Shown here: positions 36,542 through 46,146 of the stretch, piece after piece
How the letters are laid out: each line of letters begins with the position of its first letter
How positions within the stretch are numbered: the stretch's first letter is position 1
Assembly: GCF_901933205.1 (NCBI RefSeq)
Contig: NC_044590.1
Coordinates: 10,195,501 to 10,259,500, forward strand
Reading direction: 5' to 3'
Source: Camarhynchus parvulus
Taxonomy: Eukaryota > Chordata > Aves > Passeriformes > Thraupidae
Length of the DNA: 64,000 nucleotides
Position numbers and translations under genes: made by a program
The notes under the pieces: model-generated
Told to the model about the DNA's origin: nothing
The model's input: only the letters and a program-made list of their open reading frames with translations
Database searches by the model: none

Positions 36542-39500
36542 AGCTTGGCCTGGCCAATAATAAGCAAAAACTATTTAATCCTCCTTAACACTTTACAGTC
36601 TATGCAAAAAAATATTTATAGGAGCAACATCAAACCCCAAAATTATCAGATAAAGTTTTGACAGTTAAAGAAGAGAGAGGCAGAAGAGATCAATGTTTTC
36701 CTTAGCTAACATAATCTATTTATGAGTTGCTGGGGATTGTTGATCAAGATTTTTCAATCAAAATTTGTCCATCACAACACAAACTTTTGGGAAAACCAAC
36801 TGTACTTACAGAGAGAGTTTTTAAAGTAACAGCTTGATTACAATTGAATGCAAACAAACCCTAAAGGGTCTTCCCAGAATTCCCACTTGAAAAAGAACAG
36901 AAAAAAGCTGGAAAAAGCCCCACCACCACAACCCACAACAAACCACTGCATTATGGTTTAAGGAGGATGATGCCCTACAAAACCAAGGGTTTTACTTCTG
37001 AAATGAGTGTACAAAAAGCTGCATCTTCCAAGTTTGCCAACACAAAATAACCTGCTTGGTTGACTGAATTTCTGCTCTCAAAACAGAAAATAAAATGCCA
37101 TTTCCAATCTGACATTTCACTTAAATGCAAAAAAGGAAAGAAAACCTTAAATATTCTAAATTTTCAGTGTAAAGAAATGGCTGTTTACCTCACATTATAC
37201 AGCTTGGAAAGCAAAGGGAGTTGTAAGTAAATCAAGTCAGTAACTGCAAAATTATCTGAAGTTTCAGGAGGGAGCACTGAGTCGTATTCTGGTTTCCTGC
37301 AATGAAATAAACCTCCCAAAGAGTAAGCTGGGCCCATCACAAGCTTATGCACTTCAAGCATTTAACAAAAATAAACATCCTGCTATAACTTTAACCCAAT
37401 TTTTTGTTTTAATATTAATTTCCTGTGCGACAGTACCCTGGCCATCACCTTGGGCAAACTGTCAGCGCAGAGCAGTGTGGTAACAGGTTCAGTCCTCAGC
37501 TGAGCTGAGATCTCATTCACTGCTTATTCCCTCTTCTGTGAGAAAGACTCACATAGAAAATTGCACAATCTACTTTTTTACCTTACAAAAAGCCCAAACA
37601 AACCCATGCACTTCTTTTCTGAAAGGAAAACTAGCACCATTGCACCTGTAGAGGCACGCATGCCACGCAGTACTTGGAAAAGGATTCACCACCAAATGAG
37701 GGGGCTCTGCTGCCTGTGTCTCCTCCAGGCATCTTATATCACCTCTCATAAACTCCAGACAGCTCACAAAACCTACACTGCTTCACCAGACTGAGCATGT
37801 TATTTCCCCAGCCAGCTCCAAGTAAAGCATTTGAGTTACAGACCCATTTTTTGCCACAGTTTCTCTTCTAAAAGAGAGCAAAAGCTTCCCAGGGTTATTG
37901 CTTCCAATTGGGAGGGAAAAAAATGAACAGCCCTGAAACAGAATACACCAAGGGTTCATTCATGGTGGCACAACAGCAAAATAAAGGAAACAAAACCCTA
38001 CAACAAGGCAGCATTTCTGTTGCCTCCACAGATCCCCCCTTTATTTGCCTAAAACCATCTGTATGAGATGCTGTGCATTGCTGTGCTACTCACACACCCC
38101 CTAAGCCCAGGTTTATTTTGGCTGGCTTTTGCAGTGTCCTATGAAATGCCACTGGGTTGAATTTTGCAGCAGGTCCAGCTTTGTCAGAAAATATCCTTTC
38201 CATATAATTTCTGCGAAAGGGAAGAATTTGTAGCCATCTATGGAGCAGCTTGAATCACTGGGAAGGGAACAACCCAAATGTGGCCCTGCCTACTATTGCC
38301 AAGTAACCTGTGGACATCTCCCCTGCTCCTCAGCTCTCACTTTACAGTTCTCAAGTGATTTGGAACAAACTTTTGCAGCTCACTGCATGTTGAGGAACAG
38401 TTGTTATCTGCTCCTGGGGTTCCATGTGACACACATCTTCAATCTTCCTTTCTTTGGTGGGAACCTGGTCAGCAGAATTCCAGCCAGTATGTGCCAAGCA
38501 GAAAATTCTCGTGTTTGTCAGTGGATTGCCATTGCTGGAATGCAAAAACACATCTTTGCACATGCAAGAGCCACCTAAGAACCTGCAACAACAAAATTAT
38601 CTGCTAATCTTTTCCAAAAGAGATACCATGGAATAAAGTCAGCAGTTTGAGGTGTTTCTCTTCCTGGTGGGTTTGTGTCCTCAGACTGAGGTTTCCTCGT
38701 GGCTGTTGGACATCACCATGCACCAGCTGTCCAACAAAAATCCCACCCTCAGTCATCCTCAAAGCATGAGAAATTAGATGCTAAAACTCACTTGTCAACT
38801 GATTATTTGGTGTTTGTGGTTGGATTTGTCTTCACACAATAATTTTCATCCTAATTAAGACTTCTGGGTGAATCCCCAATACAAATAAAATTAATTTGGG
38901 AAGAGTAAATACAGAGGAACAAATCACAGTCCAAGTGCACAGTCCCTTGGAGCCTGTGAGACTGCAGAATCCTGCTTGCACATCGTCTCAGCCAGCTCTA
39001 ATCATTTATTTAAAAAGAGACTAACAGAATAGTCTGTCCTGGAGGATGAAAGCATATGTTAGTCTCAGTGTGGATTCCTTTAGGAGGGCAGCATAATTAT
39101 CACATTCAGCACTACTGTAACTCAAACCTACTCTTCCATTTTCTCTCTTCAAACACCAAGTGAAGTGCATATAAATAATTTGACTGCACAAAATGCAGCT
39201 CTCCCCACTGAATTGTCACCAGGGCAAGTCAGTCAAAGTCAGCTGGACAAAGGACAGACTGGATGGTCCCAGCACAGGGGGGGTAACAGCTGCTCTGCCC
39301 ATCTCCATGCTAACAAGACCTCTGACTTTTTGGTTTGCCTGGGAACTTTTGGAGTCTAGTTTGATGTTCTGTTGAGAATTTTCTGATTTTTGGTTATTTT
39401 GAGGGGGGATTTTTGTTTGTTTTTAAACCAAAGAGCCTTAATCACCACACAAAACATGAGAGTGGCGTCCTCTGGCAGTAGCTTTGGGAACCCTAGGGAT

Positions 39501-39799
39501 CATTTTGCTGTCTGTGAAGTCCAGGCAGAACACATCTGTAACCTGTCCAGATGTTGTTGGCTCCTCCTGCAGAGTCCAAGGTAGTGATAGGCAAGTCAAA
39601 ACAGCATCAGCTTTGCATATGGACATGAAGTGGCTTCTTCAGCTCATGGAAAGCAAGAGTCTGGCACAACCCTAACACACCCCAGGAGTGAAAACTCTAA
39701 AATGGAAAATAAAGCAATGCCATCCTTCCATGCTAGCAGAGGGCCTCTACTCTACAAATAAATTACTTGGCAAAAGATTTACTGAACAAGCAACTCAAC
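36542..39799. other. Unique DNA, no gene recognised
   Basis: No gene or datable repeat. A short perfect inverted repeat lies at 38704-38736. A CpG-bearing piece at about 37425-37490 (TGTGCGACAG, GTCAGCGCAG) is too small to call. Confidence 0.55.
38704..38736. repeat. Short perfect inverted repeat
   Basis: TGTTGGACA at 38704-38712 is matched by its reverse complement TGTCCAACA at 38728-38736, with 15 bases between them. It could form a small hairpin. No terminator or transposon role is suggested. Confidence 0.6.
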
Positions 39800-40470
39800 G
39801 TAAGCTCCCAGCACGGTGTTGTGACAGAAGCGGCTAATGTTGGTTTTAGAGGTATAAAGAGGAGCAGTAAGTGGGATTGATGAAGTGATTATACTTTTAT
39901 TTATGGCATTGGTGAGCCCAGTAAAAGGCACACAAAGCTCAGTTGCAGCATTGCAACTTTGTAAAGAGCGTTGAGAAAAACAAAGATGTGAACAACTGGG
40001 GAGGCAAATAACTGGGTTCTCAATGAGAGCTGAAAGAGCTCAATCTATTTAGCCTATCAACAAAGATTGAGAGGTAACTTGATTAGTGTATAAGTACCTT
40101 CATGGGGAGAAAACAAAGGGTATTAAATGGCTCATTAATCTATCAGAGAGAGGCATAACAAAAACTAATGGCTGGAAACTGGAGCCAGACTGATTTAAAT
40201 TTAAAACTAGGCACAATTCTTTTCTTTTTTTTTTTTTGTAAACACTGCGGGGTATTCTCCAGCTTTTGATACACTGAAATCAAGAAATGGATGCTGTCTG
40301 GGATACCTGCTTTAGGCAGACACAAGTTACACTGCAGTTAAGTACAAAAGGAGTTAGAATCAATACTGTGGTAACCAGGAGAAACGCAATGGCCAATAAT
40401 ACACAATGAGTCAGAGGAACGACCCAAAAGTCCCTCTTGGCCTCAAATCCCATGGACCTATGAACTGTGA
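39800..40470 (+). mobile_element. Ancient CR1 LINE relic, 3' part (turtle/crocodile-like subfamily)
   Basis: Sense-strand CR1 text of an old amniote type runs through the block: GACAGAAGCGGCTAATG near 39826, GTGATTATACTTTTATTTATGG then CATTGGTGAGCCCAG near 39884-39920, and GAGCTCAATCTATTTAGCCT near 40036, where the frame reads ELNLFSL. Then follow GAGAGGTAACTTGATTAG (two stops in the old frame), TATAAGTACCTTCATGGGGA, GGCATAACAAAAACTAATGG near 40152, and GGCCTCAAATCCCATGGACC near 40439, where the element ends. Two blocks have drifted or carry a poly-T insertion (about 40217). It is clearly older than the CR1 at 11008. The call rests on remembered family text. Confidence 0.8.
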
Positions 40471-41145
40471 AAAAGGCATTTCTCTGCCCTCCTAATGCAT
40501 CCAATCATTCTGATTTTCCACCTACATTCAGTCACTGCACAAACTCCTGTGAGTTCCTGTTGTAGATATTCAGAGTAGAACCTGAAGCCAAGTTGAATCA
40601 TGTGCTGAGGCATAACCCAAGAGTTAATTCTTCTGCTTGCTCTTTAAAAATGGGGTTTGCATTCATGAAGAGCATTAGATTGATGACACTGATAAACTGA
40701 AAGGGGTAACAGGGGTAGAAGGGGAGAAAATAGGAATTTAAAATGGTTCAAGCACAAAAATACCTCATGCAGCACAATGCCTGCAGGACTATTCTGTCAA
40801 TTGAAATGTGTTCATCACTCACATTTTTTCTGCCCCAGACTTGCAATACATATCAAGGAAAAGGGCTGTTAGTAAGCAATTATGTATTTACCAAAGCAGA
40901 GTCATAGAACTCATATTTAAGTCAGTCAAAGATTTTCATAAATATGATCAATACATTTAGAGGGGGGGAAAAGGGTGGAGGCAGGCTATAACTTCTAAGA
41001 ATTTCTAGATAGGTTAAACAACAACAGTATGGAATTTATTTGAGCTAAATTGATATTTACAGACTTAAGTTAAAACTGCATAAACAAAGCATTTTCTTTG
41101 GCTCAGCATTTGAAATAATGCAATAACCTCCATGAGCACAAAACC
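40471..41145. other. Unique DNA, no gene recognised
   Basis: AT-rich DNA between the old CR1 and the tandem duplication. No gene or repeat is recognised. Confidence 0.55.
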
Positions 41146-41440
41146 CATTTCCTTTGCAATCTTAAAATTTGGCTACCACATTAAACACTCCCAGCCACCT
41201 CTGCATGGCACTGGGGCGGTCTGCATGGAGGATGGGGCACTGCAGACAGGATATCCAGTGTCACAGGGATTCCCAGCAGAGCTGATGGTGATGGACCTCC
41301 CAGCTTTCTCCCAAGTCCCAGTTCCACCAGGCATCATCAGTACAGGAACACCCTGGTCCATTGGCACCCAAGCAGAGCCAGGAGGTGCTTCCTGCCCCCA
41401 TCTCTCCTTGCTGCTTCCTCCTGGAATTATGAACTCCTTG
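41146..41440 (+). repeat. Tandem duplication, copy 1
   Basis: This 295-bp unit runs from CATTTCCTTTGCAATCTTAA to GAATTATGAACTCCTTG. It is directly followed by a second copy that starts and ends with the same words. Shared landmarks are AAATTTGGCTACCACA, GCATGGAGGATGGGGCACTG, GGATATCCAGTGTCACAG, CTTTCTCC.AAGTCCCAGTTC, and GCACCCAAGCAGAGCCAGG. Open frames on both strands cross it, but none is protein-like. It is not a family that I know. Confidence 0.9.
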
Positions 41441-41778
41441 CATTTCCTTTGCAATTTTAAAATTTGGCTACCACACTGAACTCTCCCTGCCTCCTCTTCA
41501 TGGCACTGGGATTGTCTGCATGGAGGATGGGGCACTGCAGAGAGGATATCCAGTGTCACAGGAGGAGTCTCCTCCTCAGAGTGGGGCCAGAACAGCACAG
41601 ACTCTTTGCACAGCCCATCAGATAATGCTCCTCCTGATCAGGGATTCTCAGCTTTCTCCTAAGTCCCAGTTCTGCCAAGCACCATCAGCACAGGTCCACG
41701 GGCACCCAAGCAGAGCCAGGAGGTGCTTCCTGGCCCCATCTCTCCTTGCTGCTTCCTGCTGGAATTATGAACTCCTTG
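41441..41778 (+). repeat. Tandem duplication, copy 2
   Basis: This 338-bp copy abuts copy 1 without a gap. Between GTGTCACAGG and the shared CAGCTTTCTCC it differs in a longer middle part (about 41563-41650), and it lacks the 'AGGAACACCCTGGTCCATT' segment of copy 1. The two therefore diverged by indels as well as substitutions, so the duplication is not very recent. Confidence 0.9.
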
Positions 41779-41838
41779 CTCTCAAAGAGGGCTCAGTTCA
41801 CCCAGGCTATCAGTGGAGATTTTGGGTCTCCCTGGTGA

Positions 41839-42205
41839 ATGAGACTCAGCATGAATGGAGCCGGCTTCGGCCGCACGTGCGCTGTGGATCTGCACCAACT
41901 GCAGGAAGCTGAGACTTCATTTGATCTGAAAACCCCCCAGCCAATGCATTTTAAAGACAGAACCACAAAGCCAATCAATAGGGACCATTCAGATACTTGC
42001 TGTCAGCGGCTAAAAGAAAATGGATACCGAGAAAGCCATAACTATGATAAATTCAGGCGCTGCTTCTCTCTGACTAATGTAGGCACTAAAACACTCCATG
42101 AATATCCTGCTTTGAAACGTGTCATATTTCTGAGAGGCCAATCAATCTCAGGTTCTCAGTGGACCACATTAAAATACATTTGTCACTGTAAGTTTATGAA
42201 ATATT
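41839..42205. promoter_or_regulatory. CpG/E-box block, candidate regulatory element
   Basis: Five CpGs lie within about 28 bases (GCCGGCTTCGGCCGCACGTGCG), including the symmetric E-box CACGTG at 41874-41879, which bHLH and MYC/USF-type factors bind. Further CpGs occur at CAGCGGC, ACCGAG and GGCGCTGC. The last part holds CCAATCAATCTC and ACATTAAAATACATTTGTCAC. A frame of 122 codons crosses it without a recognisable domain. It begins about 60 bp after the tandem duplication. Confidence 0.4.
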
Positions 42206-43019
42206 GATGGTGTTTTTTAGGGGGGTGTTAGGAGGTGGAGAGGTGGATCAAAAAAATGGGGAGGGGGAGCTTCTTTAATGAATTATCTTTAGGCTAGAAG
42301 CAAAAGAAGAAACAAATGTAGGTGCTTATTGTGGATGAGGGTGAAAAACAGGAAACAGAATTGCTTACTGAAGAAGGACTTTTGTTGGATTAATAGGAAA
42401 AATCATGTAGGTGAATACTTTACAGAGGCACTTCAGTATTTCAAGCTCAATTTGAACTAGATTTATTATTTTATTAAACTTTTAACTTTCTATATTTGGT
42501 ATCTAGTACAGAAAATAAAACCAGAGCTCCCTTAATGACAGTCACAGAGGGGAAATCAAAAGTGTATCTGTGTTCTAGGGGGGAGCAGGGTTTCAGTGCA
42601 CCAGGCACTGCATCATATTTATGCCTGAAAGGGGGAACGAGCCCGTATGTGCTAGCAAACCTCACCAAGCAGGCACACACACTCCCTTTGGAAAAGAAAT
42701 GGAATAAAACACAGATACACAGAGCAAAACCACCTTTCCTACTGATGCATCTGCACACACTCAATACCTGACGTTCCTCACTGGTTTTCACCAAGAAATT
42801 TTCCATCTTCAGGAATTTATGGTCAGAGTAAGTTAAAGACCAGAAACAAGCAAGAAGGAACTGGGGACCAAGGTGGAAATGGGAACCATGTCACACAGAG
42901 TAATTAATTTTAGATCATAAAGGAAGCCTGTTGCAGATCCAATCTGGGAGCCCAGGGCTTCCCAGACAAGGCCACTCTACCTTTCTGTACCCCAGCCTGC
43001 TGAGCACCTAATGACATCC
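42206..43019. other. Unique DNA, no gene recognised
   Basis: A G-rich purine patch occurs near 42222-42270. There are open frames of about 90-110 codons on both strands around 42474-42806, with no domain that I can name. Confidence 0.55.
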
Positions 43020-43110
43020 TCAGCTTTCTACACAAGTAGCTCCACTGAAGTCAATAAAGCTATTCACAAGTGTAAAGTTAAGCCTGAGCTCAAATACTGT
43101 GGTACTGTGA
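43020..43110 (+). repeat. Relic of an ancient sauropsid palindromic repeat
   Basis: The text ACACAAGTAGCTCCACTGAA, then GTCAATAAAGCTATTCACAA and GTGTAAAGTTAAGCCTGAGC, matches the arrangement of a very common turtle/crocodilian repeat. There the words 'agtagtcccactgaagtcaatgggactactcatgtgagtaaagttaagca' occur in this order. About 85 bp remain. It is probably a non-autonomous DNA element or old SINE; the class is not resolved. Recognition is from memory of such repeats. Confidence 0.5.
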
Positions 43111-44615
43111 TCTATGTTTGTAAATCAAGTGTGGAACTAAAGCTAGTTTGTGTAAATAATTGGAAGTTGGGTCATTTTTCACCATTTCTGTCAATGCAAA
43201 AAGCAGTTTTTCAGATAAGAACAGCAGCAGCATTCACTGAGGGAACAAAAAGTAAATCCTCATATGCATTTTTAGCTCACAGATGCTAAACTTTTTGGTA
43301 AAGATATTATACCATGTCTCTAGGAAAAACACTCTTAGGCCATAAATAGCACATTTTGCTTTAGTGATGAATTGCAACAAAAATAAATTGAAGCAGAAGC
43401 ATAAAATTTTTCATTTTTCACAAATCTGGAAAAATGTGAACTTTCTATTAGTTTTGGCCAGTGGCCCAAACATCTTCCCTTCAACATTTAGGAATAACTT
43501 CACTCTTCTTACTGAGATTATCCAAACTGATACACAAGTTTATCCTCTATTTCCTTTGCCACACTTTAGGTATTTTGGCTATAACAATTTGGCTTCTTAA
43601 AAAGCTTTCATAAAAAAGCACTTTTTCTACCTTCACCCCAGCAGTTTCTGCCAAATTGAAGACTTCCTCATGCACGGAGGGCAGACAGAAGGAAGCATTT
43701 TGTTTCTCCATCAATTACAAGAAGTTTAAACATTTCAGCATGTTCTAGGGAAGCTGAGTGATTTGCTAAAGAGTTTAATATTGAATTACACCTCCTGCTC
43801 TGCTGCAGCACTTCCCAAGAACAGTAGCTCAGGTGCCTAAATCCCTAACTTTTTCACCCTCCAAAAGCTGCAGTGTTTGATTAAAGTACTCTTCCCACCA
43901 TGAACTGCAGTTTTCACCATGAATAAGACACTCAGCATAACTAAAATTATTTTTTTCCCCATCCAGAATCTTATCTCAGAGGTTTGCAAATTATTATTTA
44001 CCTCCACATACCTGGATCACACACAGACCTTACTCATGGGCTATGGCTCTATTAGGTCAGGTATTGAGCAAACAAATAAAAAAAGGAATGGTTTGAGGCA
44101 GATCTTTTGACACTTGATAGAAATAAAATTTGGACTCAAATCTGGTGTCAGTGTGAGCCAGAGATCTCTGCAGTTACAGCAGCAAACACCTCAGGGCTGT
44201 GCTGACACTGCTCAGGTTAATTACTAATATCACCAAGAACCATATTTTCAAATTTTGGGGTGTTTAGGGGAGCAAACTGCACCTGCTGGAGATGAGGCAA
44301 GAACATGGGGAGACAGAAGGGTCCTTCCTTTGGGGACTTGCCACGTCCTGATTGGCAGCCCATGGCAATCCATCCTTCCAAGAGAAGTTTTCAGAGCACA
44401 GAGCTCCCACATGTCCCCGCTGCTCCTGGGAAGGACAGGCAGACAATGAGGTCCCTCAGCCAGGCCTTGGTGACAGGGCAGGGTGGGACGGCCAGCTCCC
44501 CCAGCAGCCCAAGGTGGCAAACCCAGGGCATCCAGGCATGGCAGGGAAGCAAATTGGGCACAGCCCAGCCCAGCCCTGGTCCTTCAGGATTTTGGTCTCA
44601 AATGAACTTGTTCAC
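43111..44615. other. Unique DNA, no gene recognised
   Basis: AT-rich DNA turning GC-richer from about 44260 to 44590, where overlapping open frames on both strands appear. None resembles a protein family. Confidence 0.55.
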
Positions 44616-44766
44616 TGAAAAGGAAGTTCCTTTTCAATATGGCCAGTTCCAGTCAAAGAAGGAAAAGGTAACTACATTCCCTTCCCTGGTGGGGCAGGGT
44701 TTTCCCCAAAATTTCACTTTTTCAAGCGTTGCTCTATAGATGAGCTGCCTCACACAGTTACCAATA
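44616..44766 (+). repeat. Direct repeat, copy A (150 bp)
   Basis: The segment from GAAAAGGAAGTTCC to CACACAGTTACCAAT recurs at 45996-46146. Counting over 145 aligned bases gives 11 differences and no indel, about 92% identity. The offset is exactly 1380 bp throughout. It may be two insertions of an unrecognised short interspersed repeat, two ends of a deleted element, or a local duplication. The flanks beyond each copy are unrelated. Confidence 0.9.
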
Positions 44767-45703
44767 GCAGCTCTGCTCCTTGCCATTCTCCATCCAAACT
44801 GCTCACCAATGCCTCAAGAAATGGGGACTCCATGGCTCCCTCAAGAAGATTCTCTGGTCACCTAAAAAGGCACAGTGGCAGCAGCTTTTCCTGCATGTTC
44901 AGACTAGGTTTCTCCTCTGATTTAATTCTGTTATTTGTGATACTACCCTTTTGCTATCAGTCTGAATAAAACCTCTCACCAAAGTCATGCCAAACCAGCA
45001 AGAGCCAGAAGAGAAGCCAAATTAATGGTATAAAAGTAGTTCACATTATCCATACTGAGAGAAATTCAGATCCCAGCCCCTCCAGGCAATGTGGGGAAGG
45101 GCTGGGTGATCCTGACATTTAAGTTTCAAACCTCTGTATCTCTTCAATATGTGGGAATTGGATACTTTTATATGGACAGGAATTAGATAATACAGCCTAA
45201 TGACCCCTCTGAGCCTTAAAGTCACTGATGCCTTTGGGTATGTTTCTAAATAAAATGCAAAACCTATGAAAAAAACCAACCCCTCATCTCCAAATCCTCA
45301 TGCTTACTTGGCTGCATCGGTCCAGATCTGCCACAATAGCTCGAGGCAACATTTGGAGTTTGTTCTCACTTATTAGAATTAAGCTTATGTCAAAATACAT
45401 ATCTTAAAAAAAAAAAAAGCTGCAAAGCTGGTTACTAGATTCATTAAGCACCAGGATTCATGTCATCTTTGATAATGTTTTACACTCAGTGTTTTCACAT
45501 GGCCTCTATTTACAGATCTAAGCATTCTGTAAATATCTGCTGTAATTTCTCCAAGGGCTGCCAGGGCAGTTTGCACCCACTGTTCTCTTTACCCTGTGGA
45601 AGTCATTCTTCCCAAAGGACAGCCTGGATAATGCACATTTTTATGATGTAGCATCAGTTCATGTTGGTTCTGGTTTTAACTTCACTTTATTTTTGTATTT
45701 CAG
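44767..45703. other. Unique DNA between the direct repeats, left part
   Basis: No gene is recognised. A 12-base A run lies near 45407. If the flanking direct repeats were LTR-like ends, this would be internal sequence, but I see no retroviral, polymerase or capsid-type coding text. Confidence 0.5.
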
Positions 45704-45819
45704 TTTGCAATTCTGGCAGTAATTTTTGCATGCCACTCAATAGATGTTACAGAAGTGTCTGTCCACGCTGCCTTTCATGGGGGAAAAGCCCTACTGATGT
45801 TGTGCCTACACAAAACCAG
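45704..45819 (+). other. Exon-like segment with strong splice signals (116 bp)
   Basis: A textbook acceptor precedes it: a branch-type TTTTAAC near 45674, then the pyrimidine-rich TTCACTTTATTTTTGTATTTCAG ending at 45703. It ends CCAG and is followed by the near-consensus donor GTGAGC (45820 on). The segment has no stop in two frames. One frame gives a cysteine-rich peptide starting CNSGSNFCMPLNRCYRSVC, and ends on a codon boundary at the donor. The other reads FAILAVIFACHSIDV. I recognise neither. It could be an internal exon of a long non-coding RNA, an exon of an unknown gene, or a decoy pair. It sits between the two direct repeats. Confidence 0.35.
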
Positions 45820-45995
45820 GTGAGCTGTGCTTCTGGAAAGATGCTTACCTTACTCCTTAAAAGGATTGTCAACTTGTGGTCAGAAAAACTCAACTAAAGC
45901 CAGTAACTGCTTAAAAATATTTCAATGAAAGGAACATTTCAGTAATCAGTACAATGCTATGGTCATGAGACACCCAATTCTAACAATTCCAGTCT

Positions 45996-46146
45996 GAGAA
46001 AGGAAGTTCCCTTTCAGTATGGCCAGTTCCAGTCAAAGAAGGGAAAGGTAACTACATTCCCTTCCCTAGTGGGGCAGGGTTTTCCCCAAAATTTCACTTT
46101 TTAAAGTGTTGCTGTATAGATGGGCTACATCACACAGTGACCAATG
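45996..46146 (+). repeat. Direct repeat, copy B (150 bp)
   Basis: Second copy of the 44616-44766 segment, same strand, 1380 bp downstream, about 92% identical without indels. Differences are mostly transitions (for example GGTGGGG to AGTGGGG, and CAAGCGTT to AAAGTGTT, which loses a CpG). Copy A may therefore be closer to the ancestral sequence. Confidence 0.9.

Noticed and set aside
41173..41598. Minus-strand frame of 141 codons with internal peptide repetition
   Set aside because: The repetition comes from the DNA tandem duplication. It has no stop-free continuation through copy 2 and no family match.
44616..46146. The direct-repeat pair as two LTRs of a small retrovirus
   Set aside because: The copies have no TG...CA ends, no poly(A) signal and no target duplication. 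No primer-binding site or viral coding text lies between them.
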